This document shows positions 30,672 through 39,496 of a DNA stretch of 64,000 nucleotides, in pieces (within the stretch, counting starts at the first letter, position 1; each line of letters begins with the position of its first letter). The position numbers were made by a program, and so were the translations under genes. Location of the stretch: IMG/VR virus record IMGVR_UViG_3300015242_000024, positions 1 through 64,000 of that record; one strand, 5' to 3'. Origin of the DNA: a virus. The notes beneath the pieces were generated by a model. That model searched no databases. It worked only from the letters and a program-made list of their open reading frames with translations, and was not told the DNA's origin.

Positions 30672-31216
30672 TGGCAGATTACAGAGTTGTTGGTGCTCAT
30701 GAAATCAACAAATGGCTGTGGTTCATGCTCAAGGATTTTGAGTATAAGCCTGGTGTAAAGGCTTTCAAGGACTACAAGGACTCCGGTAATTCTGCCGGGT
30801 ATTCGATTGTACCTTTGATTCCTGGTTACCAATGGCCACAAATGAGCGATATCACGAAGAACAAGAGCCCGTATATCGTTTACAACTACATCATGTCATC
30901 TTACTCATCTGAATGGTGGATTTGCAGAGAGCAGTGTGCCTATGTCATCTACGACTTCGATGAAGAAAGATTGCGTGCAATTCATACGTATATGGTTGAC
31001 CTACTAAAGAGAATGGACTGGACAGCGCGGGATATCAATAACAGTGGAAAGGCTGCTCCTAACTTTGACATTAAGTTTGTGCAGCTAACCAGTGCTAGTG
31101 GTCCTGATGATTTTGCTGTGACAACTGAGTTGACTCTCAGAGGTGCCATGGTGGTAGTTAACTATGAATATACAACAGACATGAATACATCAGAAGGAAA
31201 TGGCTTTAGAGTATAA
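30671..31216 (+). CDS. Tail terminator-like protein
   Basis: A 181-residue protein with many aromatics (WICREQCAYVIYDFD block) and helical-sheet order like tail-terminator proteins. It sits just before the tail tube gene. Assignment by synteny. Confidence 0.6.
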   Translation: MADYRVVGAHEINKWLWFMLKDFEYKPGVKAFKDYKDSGNSAGYSIVPLIPGYQWPQMSDITKNKSPYIVYNYIMSSYSSEWWICREQCAYVIYDFDEERLRAIHTYMVDLLKRMDWTARDINNSGKAAPNFDIKFVQLTSASGPDDFAVTTELTLRGAMVVVNYEYTTDMNTSEGNGFRV

Positions 31217-31318
31217 CCGGGAATTTGGCTTTTTGAAGCTAATCACGATAATATACTCTTAGAGGAAGTGCCTAGCCAGCACAAAATTTTTTAACCCAAA
31301 TGGAGGTGACATTCAAAA

Positions 31319-31945
31319 ATGGCATATCAGGTACGTAACATTATCATTGGTGCAGCAGCTCTGTACATTTCTTCAGGCGACAGCACTGATTCAGGATGGA
31401 ACGGTGGCCCAGCGCTACCAGCAGCATCATCTGGACAGTCTTTCACGACTGCTATGGACGCTTCTGCTAATTTCCGCCACACCGGTTTCACGACTGAAGG
31501 TCTTGAGGTTTCTTATGAGCCAGACTACGGTGAGGTAGAGGTTGACCAGCTTCTTGACTCAGCTAAGTTGTTCAAGCAGTCTATGAAGGTGACGGTTAAC
31601 ACCACACTTGCAGAGGCAGCCCTAGAGAATCTTCTAGTTGCTTGGGGACAGCAGTCAGCAACCCTTGCTTCTACGGCAAGTACGACAGACCTCGGAATTG
31701 CAGCAGGTGCTCTAGGTGATGAGCCTGTAGAGCGCGCTTTTGTAGCTGTTGGTCCTGGACCAAAGACAGCAGCAGGAGCAAAGCGTGAGCGTATTTACCA
31801 CGCACGCCGAGTTCTATCTGTAGAGTCTTCTGCCCACAGCGTGAAGCGTAATGAAGCTACGGTATTCCCAGTTTCATTCCGACTTCTACCAGACCCTAAC
31901 TTCACGGGTCAGGAGTACGGCGTAATTCGCGACCGTAACATCTAA
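31319..31945 (+). CDS. Major tail tube protein
   Basis: A 208-residue beta-rich protein that would form the tail tube. Strong GGAGGTGACA before the ATG and a terminator after it, like the capsid gene. The C-terminus has a beta-sandwich with FPVSFRLLPDP. Confidence 0.8.
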   Translation: MAYQVRNIIIGAAALYISSGDSTDSGWNGGPALPAASSGQSFTTAMDASANFRHTGFTTEGLEVSYEPDYGEVEVDQLLDSAKLFKQSMKVTVNTTLAEAALENLLVAWGQQSATLASTASTTDLGIAAGALGDEPVERAFVAVGPGPKTAAGAKRERIYHARRVLSVESSAHSVKRNEATVFPVSFRLLPDPNFTGQEYGVIRDRNI

Positions 31946-31962
31946 GATTCAGCTTATGGAAG

Positions 31963-31982
31963 GCCCCACCGAAAGGTGGGGC
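31963..31982 (+). terminator. Terminator after tail tube gene
   Basis: GCCCCACC, GAAA, GGTGGGGC, then TCTTCTATTT. Confidence 0.85.
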
Positions 31983-31990
31983 TCTTCTAT

Positions 31991-32019
31991 TTGGACCTTT
32001 TCCGGATTCGTGGTAAACT
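31991..32019 (+). promoter_or_regulatory. Promoter for tail chaperones
   Basis: TTGGAC, 17 bp, TAAACT, immediately after the terminator. Confidence 0.6.
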
Positions 32020-32048
32020 AGAATCACTAATGGAAGGAAAGGTTTAAA

Positions 32049-32399
32049 TTGGCAACGACAGTTTATACTACTGAGGAAGTCCAGCTTCAGGATGGTTCTA
32101 CAGTAACACTCAAGCCGCTGGTTATTAAGGCTCTACGTAAGTTTATGAAGATTATGGAGTCCTTTGGTGAGGCTGAGAATGACGACGAGAGCTTTGAGAT
32201 TCTTCTTGATGCCTCTGCTGTCTGTCTAAAGGGAGAGCGTCCAGAATTCTGGGACGACAAGGAAAACAAGCACTCCGAGGCTTACGAAGATGTTGCAGAT
32301 ATGCCGACGATTTACAAGGTGATTGATGTTTGTGGTGGTATCAAGCTCAATGACCCAAATCTTCTAGCGATGGCTCAGGAGGCTCTTGGTCAGAACTAG
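32049..32399 (+). CDS. Tail assembly chaperone, short form (gpG-like)
   Basis: A 116-residue acidic helical protein starting at TTG 32049. It binds the tape measure during tail assembly in lambda-type phages. GGAAGGAAAGG lies upstream. The slippery heptamer near its end gives the long form. Confidence 0.85.
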   Translation: MATTVYTTEEVQLQDGSTVTLKPLVIKALRKFMKIMESFGEAENDDESFEILLDASAVCLKGERPEFWDDKENKHSEAYEDVADMPTIYKVIDVCGGIKLNDPNLLAMAQEALGQN

Positions 32400-32698
32400 A
32401 CCTTGCTGGTCTAGAGGCCGAGGTTTTTCTCCTAGGCCAATGGAAAAACTTTGAGGAGATTGAGGACAACCTCACTCTCGATGAACTTCAAGCAATTCTA
32501 GAGGCATCGCGCAAGCAGGAGTATGACAGGCACAAGTTCGCGGCTGCTCTTAAGGGAGTAGATTTGGACGCTGAAAGAAAGAGTGAATCTTCATTTGAGG
32601 AAGTGAAGAGAAGAGCGGAAGCAAAACTGCGCGGTATTACCGAAGAGCAGATTGAGTTTTCCGACATTGGTATCGCAATGGTTGAAGAAGAAAATTAA
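32049..32698 (+). CDS. Tail assembly chaperone, frameshifted form (gpGT-like)
   Basis: About 216 residues when the ribosome slips -1 on C-CCA-AAT (join 32049-32360 and 32360-32698). The -1 frame is open for 112 codons with no stop. This G/GT arrangement upstream of the tape measure gene is a hallmark of siphoviruses. Confidence 0.88.
32354..32360 (+). promoter_or_regulatory. -1 frameshift slippery site CCCAAAT
   Basis: The heptamer fits X-XXY-YYZ exactly in the zero frame (C CCA AAT), with full re-pairing after slippage. Confidence 0.85.
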
Positions 32699-32791
32699 GG
32701 ACTGAGACAAATAGAAAATATCCAGATTCGATTTAGTGGCTCTGCAAACTTTAGTGAGGTTTCCAGAGAAGTAGCCCGCCTGAATGCGCAG

Positions 32792-35700
32792 TTGCAGACA
32801 ATGCAGCGCAACATGTCTGCGGGTGCTTTGTCGATGAGCGATGTTAACTCTCAGCGTGCAGCTTTCAACCAGCGAATTAACCAGACGGGCAGCCTAGCTA
32901 CACAGGCTGTCCAAGCTAGAACTGCAACAACAGTTCTTACAGAGGCATTGATTAAGCAGGATGTTTCCCTGCGTCAGTCAATGCAGGTTCGTAAGCAGTT
33001 TACGAATATCCTTAGAGAACAGTATCAGCTCCAGAGAGCAATGGCTGTTCAGTATACGACTTCAACGTCCGGCCGAATGAGCGCGGACATGATTATTCCA
33101 CGAGACGCATCAGCTAGAGTAAGCCAGATGACAGGTTCTTTGGCAGCAAACTCGCGTGCGCTTGTGACCAATTTGAGAAATACAGCCCTGCTGAGTGAAG
33201 CATGGGGCGTTATGCGTGTCCGAATTGGTCTTGCAGCAGCAGCAATGAATGCCGCATCTGCTTCCATGATTAAGTGGGGTAAGAATACCCAGTGGGCTGG
33301 TCGTCAGCTTATGGTTGGTTTCACAGTCCCCCTTATGGCATTTGGCGCGGTGGCTGGAAAGGCTGCCTATGACGTAGACGCTGCAATGACTCGTATTGCA
33401 AAGGTTTACGATACAACAGCCACAACAGTTGCCGGAAGACAGAGAGAAATGGACCAGCTTAGAATTCAGTCCATGTCTATGGCTACTCAGGTAGCCAAGC
33501 TTTATGGTCAGTCAATGAAGGACACCCTCGGTATTGAGGCCGACCTTGCTGCGACAGGTCTAAAGGGTGCTCAGCTACAGCAGTCTACCGTAGCTGTTAC
33601 TCGTGCCGCAACTCTTGGTGAATTGGATAAGCAGCAGGCTATTAAGGCCACCATCGCTTTGCAGTCCGTTTATGGTGATAGTTCCGAGCAGCTAGCTAAG
33701 GACTTCAACTACATGAACGCAATCGAGAATGCGACAAGCCTTTCTATGCAGGACTTCGTTGATGCTATCCCTCGTGGTGCTGGTGTTATGAAGAATCTTG
33801 GTGTTGACCTTCGTGAAATGGGTATTATCCTTGTAGCCCTTAAGCAGAATGGTATTTCTGCTGCCGAAGGTATGAACGGTATGCGTTCCGCCTCTCAGCG
33901 TCTCCTTATGATTACTCCAAAGGCTGAAAAGACTTGGCATCAGCTACTTCCAGATGCCGGGAATCTTCAGAAGATTGTTGATGTAAATAAGGGAGAGTTC
34001 ATCCCCATCCTTCAGCAGATGGGTGAGGAAATGAAGAACCTTGACAATTACCAGAAGCAGGAAATCATTGCCCGAGTATTTGGTGTCTACCAGGCCAACA
34101 AGATTTATGGTGTTCTTGACGGACTTATCAATAGAACTGGTCAGGTAAAGACTGCATATGGCGTAATGAATCAGGATATCAAGGATTCCGGAAAGAGCGC
34201 GGATATTGCACAGAACGAGCTTTCTAAGATGGCCGAGTCTGCATCAGGTAAGTTCAAGAGAGCGCTGGAAAGCATTAAGGCACAGCTAGCCAAGGTCGGG
34301 GAACCGTTCCTTGAGATTGGTGCTAAGATTCTTGGATTTGTTGGCGGGTTGTTCGATATGTTCAATTCAATGCCAGGAATGTTCAAGAAGGTTCTAGCAG
34401 CCCTAGTAATTGGTGGTGCCATTCTAGGTCCAATCATTATGCTAGTCGGTTTGTTCGGTAACCTTATCGGACACATCATGAAGCTTGGTGGTCTAATCAC
34501 TGGTCTATTCTCAAGATTCCGCCCATTGACAGTAGAACAAAGAGCGCAGGCAATGCTTGCAGAGCGCTCTACTTTGGCATGGAACAACCAGGGAAGAGCC
34601 GCACAGGCCCTTGCTGGTCAGCTTGCAATGCTTACCACTCAGATGGAGCGTCAGGCACTTGCACAGATGCAGGCCAACGGAACAGCAATTACGCGCTTTG
34701 GTAATACTACTCCAAATTACGCCACAAACATTGGTGGAATTGGTCCAGCAGCGCCAGTTGCAGGACAGTACCGACAGACAGCGAATGGCCGTTACCAGAA
34801 TACCTCAACAGGTCGATTTGTTTCTTCAAGAGAAGCAAACGCCTATGCAGCAGCTCAGGCAGCAGCAGCTAGGTCATCTGCACAGACAGCCGCAACCACA
34901 GCAACCACCTCAAGAAACTGGGGAAGAATTGCTATGGCAATGGGTGGTGTCGGAATTGTAGCGGCATCAATGTCCGCAGCTTCCGGTGAGACAAGCAAGA
35001 TGATGAATTACCTCATGACTGCATTGTTCACTGCTTCCCTCATTGGTCCAGCAATCATGAAGGGTATTAGGAATGCCGGAATTGCTCAGGCATTCGCTAA
35101 CATGACTTCAGCGTTTGGATTCGGTCGTGGAGTCGCCGCCGCAGGTGGCGCGGGCGCAGCCGGAAGACTTGGAACTGGTCTAGCAGCAGCCGCAGCACCA
35201 GCCGGACGATTGGTTATGCTCTTTACCAGATTCGCTGGACCTGCTGGTCTGCTAATTACCGCCGGGTATCTTGCATTCAAGCTTTATGGAAACATGAAGA
35301 AGGGTGTAGAAACCCAGAAGAGAATCAATGAATCAGCAAAGGACTGGGCTAGCGTTCTGGGATTTGTTTACCAGGAAGCTGGAGCCATTGAGAAGAAGAA
35401 TGGTGACATTGTCCTTACCATTGATGCTCAGGTAACTAAGCTTAAGGAAAAGAACAAGGAGCTTGTTAAGAGTCTTCAGCTAGCTAAGGAGAACGGCAAG
35501 GAGCAGGACGCCATCAACCTTGCCATTGCCGAAGGTCTCAAGGTCAAGAACCATGGCGGTTCTGCTGATGAGGCTACCACAGCTACCAAGGTTTCTCTCC
35601 GTGCTGCTGGATATAGCACACAGCAGATTGAGACCATGATGATTAAGGTCAAGGCTCAGGTTGATTTCTCTGACGCCAAGAGCACCATCAACAAGCAGAT

Positions 35701-38700
35701 GGACCAGTTCAAGACTGACTTCAACAAGATTGCCAATAACAAGTTTGGTCAGGGAAGCTGGGAGGGATTCTCCCGTGCATTCTCTGGTCGTGGTGAAATT
35801 AATAAGAATGCTGCCGAGCGTGGTAAGGGAATGGCTAACGAATTCTGGACCGGATTCCAGGCTACCTCTGATATGAAGTCTCGTCGCGACTACTTCGATT
35901 CATTCTTCAAGAATGTAGAGAAGGAGCAGCACACTGCTTGGGGTCGTCTTGGTAACTCTAACCGTGCAGACCTAAAGAAGGTCGGAATTGATTCCTGGAA
36001 GGAATTTGCACAGGCTTACACTGATGCCCAGAGTATGACAGACGTTGAATTCAAGGACACATGGGGGCAGGGAAATCTTGAGCAGGCTAACAAGATGAAG
36101 CAGGCTCTCCGTGGACTTGGTGGAGAAACCACTCGTTATGCGGAAAAGCACATCGATGCTGAGAAATACATTGCTCAGGCCATTGCTAAGAAGAACAACA
36201 TGTCTGACGAAGATGTCAAGAATGTAAAGACTCTAGAAGACCTTTACGGAAAGCTTGACATGGCTACCATGACTGTTGCTGACGCACAGGCTGTATATAA
36301 GCGAGTTCTTATGCAGGCTTATCGTGACCAGGGCAATCTCTCAAAGGCTGAGCAGCTTCGTATCCTTAACATTTACCGAGTTAACGCCGGTTTGGAAAAG
36401 GCTGGAAACGTAACTGACCAGTTTGGTGCTGCTACTGATGCAACTACCGGAAAGGTAAAGGCCAATGCAGATGCAATGGCTGATGCTGCTCTTACAATTG
36501 ATGACCTAAACAACGCCCGACAGAAGTCAATGTCTGGTGCTCAGGATTATGCCTTGGGCGCAGCCGATGAAATCTGGTCAGAGCGTGCAGACGCAGAGGT
36601 TCAGGCAATTGAAGACCGTGGACAGCGACGTGAAGATGCTCTAGACGCAGCCGCAGAAAAGCAGGACGCAAGATTTGATGCTCGTGGAGAAGCTGCTGAC
36701 AAGCGATTCGATAAGCGCTCAAAGAATCTCGACAAGCGCTGGGATAAGATTATGGATGATTTCGATAATCGTTGGGATGCCCGTCTAAAGAAGGAAGAGG
36801 ACGGATATAACAAGAGAATCGATAACATCAAGAAGGCTATCGATGCTGAGGAGAAGGCTGAAGAGGCACGGCAGAAGATTTTCGAGGCTGAGAAGACTCG
36901 TATGGAAAGAATGGCTACAATTGCTAATCAGAGAATTGATTTCAATACAGCTATTAACACTGGAAACCTTGACGAAGCCGCTAAGGTAATGAACAACATC
37001 AGTTCAACCCAGGATTCCTGGACATTGGACGATGCTGCTAACTCTAGCCAGTCTCAGTCTGACGCTAACAAGGCTAAGATGGAAGGTCAGATTACCACCA
37101 TTGAAGCCGCTCGTGATAAGCGTCTAGAGTCTTTGAAGAAGGTCGAAGAGGCTGAAAAGAAGGCTCTAGAGGCCAAGAAGGAGCGCGAGACTGAGGCACT
37201 TGCCGCAGAGCGTGAGCGTTACCAGAAGGCTTTGGATGCTGAAAGAGAGCGCTACCGTAAGGGTATTGAGGCTCAGAAGAAGGCTATCCAGGAGCAGACT
37301 CAGCGTGATTCAGAGGCTAAGCGTAAGGAGCTTGAGCGTGCAAAGAAGACTCTTGAGCTTGAGTTGCTTGCTGTTCGTGCTTCTATTCCTCGTAATAAGA
37401 AGGAATATCAGAAGCAGATTTCCACAATTGAGGGTCTTTACAAGAAGTACGGAATCAATCTAAAGGCTCAGGGTAATGGATGGTCTAAGACAATTGGTGA
37501 CGGACTTACAGCCCACATCAAGGAAGCATCTGCTGACCTTAAGAACACAATCAACTGGAAGTCTATTGGTAACTCTGTAACTCAGAGCATGGTTGATGGT
37601 GGATTCGGAATGTCCACATCAGAATTCATGAAGTGGGTTACGACTGGTGACCTTCCAAAGAACTACAAGGCTCCGTCTAAGCCAAAGACTCGACACAAGG
37701 GTGGTCCTGTTTCTGGAAACTCCAAGTACGATAACCGTGGTGGACGTAACTGGGGAACTGGAATCCGCCGTGACGAATCATTCGCACTGCTAAAGAATGA
37801 CGAATATGTTCTTAGTGGAAAGGCTCACAAGTCTCTCGGAACCCGCGCTCTTGACCAAATCAATAGCGGAAAGGGCACCGGAGGAATTGGTGGCGCTGAT
37901 AATACCCAGATGGGTCTTGTGGGAGCTTACGCTTCTGGCCTTGCTGGAATGTTTGAAGCAGCAGCAGAAATGGGTGTTCAGGCCGCAGGTGACCAGGCAG
38001 CCGGATTTGGTATCGATGGAATGGGAATTCCTGGTAAGGCCGGAATGTACGGCGGTATCAATCTAAATTCTGAGCAGATGAAGAATGCAGCAACCATTAT
38101 TGGTGTCGGTAAGGGAATGGGAGCAACAAACTCTGACCTTATCGTATCGATTATGACTGCTATGCAGGAATCTACACTGCGTAACCTTCCATATGGTGAC
38201 CGTGACTCTATTGGTCTATTCCAGCAGCGTCCTAGCCAGGGTTGGGGAACAAAGGAGCAGATTATGAATCCTTCATACTCTGCCCACAAGTTCTTCGATT
38301 CCTTGCTCGCAATGAAGGGCCGACACAAGCTCAGCCTAACTCAGCAGGCTCAGGCAGTTCAGCGTTCTGGATTCCCAGAGGCTTATGCTAAGTGGCAGGC
38401 AATGGCTCAGCAGGTTGTTGCTGGAACTGGATTTGAAGCATTCTCCGGAGCAGGAAGCGGAAAGAAGCAGAAGCCTGTTTCTGGTCCTGTCTCTCGTGAC
38501 TGGTACCACCACAGCAACCTTCCTCGCGCTACCGACTTTGGTGTAGGTGTTGGAACTCCAGTTAGAGCAGCCATGAATGGTCGCGTTGTAACTTCTACTG
38601 ACCTTCGTGGTGCAGGAAACGGCGGGTATCGTTCATACGGCCGATACATTGTTGTTCAGTCTGGAAACGAAAAGACTCTATATGCTCACCTTTCTAAGAG

Positions 38701-39097
38701 AGGCGTAAGCGCAGGAAGCAATGTTCGTGCAGGACAGCTAATTGGTTCATCTGGTAATACAGGTAATTCAACTGGTCCTCACCTTCACTTTGAGACATGG
38801 CGTGGAGGAAAGACTGTTCCACCAGGTACATTCGGTATTCCTGGATTGAAGAAGGGCGGGTTCACCATGAATGATGGATACGCAATGCTTCACAAGAATG
38901 AAGCCGTTCTAACCGCTCCTTTGACAGAGCAGCTTAAGAATGGAATTCAGAATATTGACCAGGGCGTAAATAACGATTACAATGTAAATGTGAACTTCTA
39001 TGGACCAGTCAATACAGAAATTGACGTAGAGAAGGCTGTAACGACAGCCCTCAATAAGAGAGACAGTAAGCTAGGAAGGAATAGGCAGATTACATGA
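32792..39097 (+). CDS. Tape measure protein with two peptidoglycan-cutting domains
   Basis: 2,101 residues from TTG 32792; coding signal clearly continues upstream to about 32702-32711. Hydrophobic segments (about 520-560, 710-850) and long coiled coils (1290-1530) are typical. R-F/W-D repeats lie at about 1290-1335. C-terminal domains are a lysozyme-like transglycosylase (about 1755-1880, MQEST and GLFQQRP) and an M23 LytM-type peptidase (about 1903-2013, HHSNLPRATDFG and GPHLHFE). It sets tail length and opens the cell wall during DNA entry. Confidence 0.93.
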   Translation: MQTMQRNMSAGALSMSDVNSQRAAFNQRINQTGSLATQAVQARTATTVLTEALIKQDVSLRQSMQVRKQFTNILREQYQLQRAMAVQYTTSTSGRMSADMIIPRDASARVSQMTGSLAANSRALVTNLRNTALLSEAWGVMRVRIGLAAAAMNAASASMIKWGKNTQWAGRQLMVGFTVPLMAFGAVAGKAAYDVDAAMTRIAKVYDTTATTVAGRQREMDQLRIQSMSMATQVAKLYGQSMKDTLGIEADLAATGLKGAQLQQSTVAVTRAATLGELDKQQAIKATIALQSVYGDSSEQLAKDFNYMNAIENATSLSMQDFVDAIPRGAGVMKNLGVDLREMGIILVALKQNGISAAEGMNGMRSASQRLLMITPKAEKTWHQLLPDAGNLQKIVDVNKGEFIPILQQMGEEMKNLDNYQKQEIIARVFGVYQANKIYGVLDGLINRTGQVKTAYGVMNQDIKDSGKSADIAQNELSKMAESASGKFKRALESIKAQLAKVGEPFLEIGAKILGFVGGLFDMFNSMPGMFKKVLAALVIGGAILGPIIMLVGLFGNLIGHIMKLGGLITGLFSRFRPLTVEQRAQAMLAERSTLAWNNQGRAAQALAGQLAMLTTQMERQALAQMQANGTAITRFGNTTPNYATNIGGIGPAAPVAGQYRQTANGRYQNTSTGRFVSSREANAYAAAQAAAARSSAQTAATTATTSRNWGRIAMAMGGVGIVAASMSAASGETSKMMNYLMTALFTASLIGPAIMKGIRNAGIAQAFANMTSAFGFGRGVAAAGGAGAAGRLGTGLAAAAAPAGRLVMLFTRFAGPAGLLITAGYLAFKLYGNMKKGVETQKRINESAKDWASVLGFVYQEAGAIEKKNGDIVLTIDAQVTKLKEKNKELVKSLQLAKENGKEQDAINLAIAEGLKVKNHGGSADEATTATKVSLRAAGYSTQQIETMMIKVKAQVDFSDAKSTINKQMDQFKTDFNKIANNKFGQGSWEGFSRAFSGRGEINKNAAERGKGMANEFWTGFQATSDMKSRRDYFDSFFKNVEKEQHTAWGRLGNSNRADLKKVGIDSWKEFAQAYTDAQSMTDVEFKDTWGQGNLEQANKMKQALRGLGGETTRYAEKHIDAEKYIAQAIAKKNNMSDEDVKNVKTLEDLYGKLDMATMTVADAQAVYKRVLMQAYRDQGNLSKAEQLRILNIYRVNAGLEKAGNVTDQFGAATDATTGKVKANADAMADAALTIDDLNNARQKSMSGAQDYALGAADEIWSERADAEVQAIEDRGQRREDALDAAAEKQDARFDARGEAADKRFDKRSKNLDKRWDKIMDDFDNRWDARLKKEEDGYNKRIDNIKKAIDAEEKAEEARQKIFEAEKTRMERMATIANQRIDFNTAINTGNLDEAAKVMNNISSTQDSWTLDDAANSSQSQSDANKAKMEGQITTIEAARDKRLESLKKVEEAEKKALEAKKERETEALAAERERYQKALDAERERYRKGIEAQKKAIQEQTQRDSEAKRKELERAKKTLELELLAVRASIPRNKKEYQKQISTIEGLYKKYGINLKAQGNGWSKTIGDGLTAHIKEASADLKNTINWKSIGNSVTQSMVDGGFGMSTSEFMKWVTTGDLPKNYKAPSKPKTRHKGGPVSGNSKYDNRGGRNWGTGIRRDESFALLKNDEYVLSGKAHKSLGTRALDQINSGKGTGGIGGADNTQMGLVGAYASGLAGMFEAAAEMGVQAAGDQAAGFGIDGMGIPGKAGMYGGINLNSEQMKNAATIIGVGKGMGATNSDLIVSIMTAMQESTLRNLPYGDRDSIGLFQQRPSQGWGTKEQIMNPSYSAHKFFDSLLAMKGRHKLSLTQQAQAVQRSGFPEAYAKWQAMAQQVVAGTGFEAFSGAGSGKKQKPVSGPVSRDWYHHSNLPRATDFGVGVGTPVRAAMNGRVVTSTDLRGAGNGGYRSYGRYIVVQSGNEKTLYAHLSKRGVSAGSNVRAGQLIGSSGNTGNSTGPHLHFETWRGGKTVPPGTFGIPGLKKGGFTMNDGYAMLHKNEAVLTAPLTEQLKNGIQNIDQGVNNDYNVNVNFYGPVNTEIDVEKAVTTALNKRDSKLGRNRQIT

Positions 39098-39495
39098 GCA
39101 TGACTTTTATCAAGCCGAGACTGATGCGCTGGAATGGTAATGCAATTACCGACCACAATCGTGCTCAGCTAACAATCGATGTCGAAAGAATCGAGAAGAA
39201 GCAGCGTATGTCAAACGGAACAATGAGAAAGTATATCATTGCTGACAAGCGCACTTTCAGTACATCATGGACTATGCTTCCTAAGTTGACAGTACAGACA
39301 GTCGATGGTTTCTGGGGAGGAGAGGCAATTGAGGCATTCTACAATACAGTGCCTGGTAACTTCTCCCTGGAAATCACTGACGGAGATGGCGATATTTCTG
39401 AGTACACCGTAATGATGGGTGACTTCTCAAAGAACATCGTAAAGCGCGGTAGCACAGACTTTTGGGAAATCTCTGTCAGCCTGGAAGAGGTCTGA
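39094..39495 (+). CDS. Minor tail protein
   Basis: A 133-residue beta-rich protein. The start overlaps the tape measure stop (ATGA). By position it could be the distal tail or hub adapter. Confidence 0.7.
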   Translation: MSMTFIKPRLMRWNGNAITDHNRAQLTIDVERIEKKQRMSNGTMRKYIIADKRTFSTSWTMLPKLTVQTVDGFWGGEAIEAFYNTVPGNFSLEITDGDGDISEYTVMMGDFSKNIVKRGSTDFWEISVSLEEV

Positions 39496-39496
39496 C

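Noticed and set aside
31229-31257. Promoter before the tail tube gene (TATACT at 31252)
   Set aside because: The -10 is good, but no acceptable -35 lies at 16-19 bp, so it is not listed as a feature.
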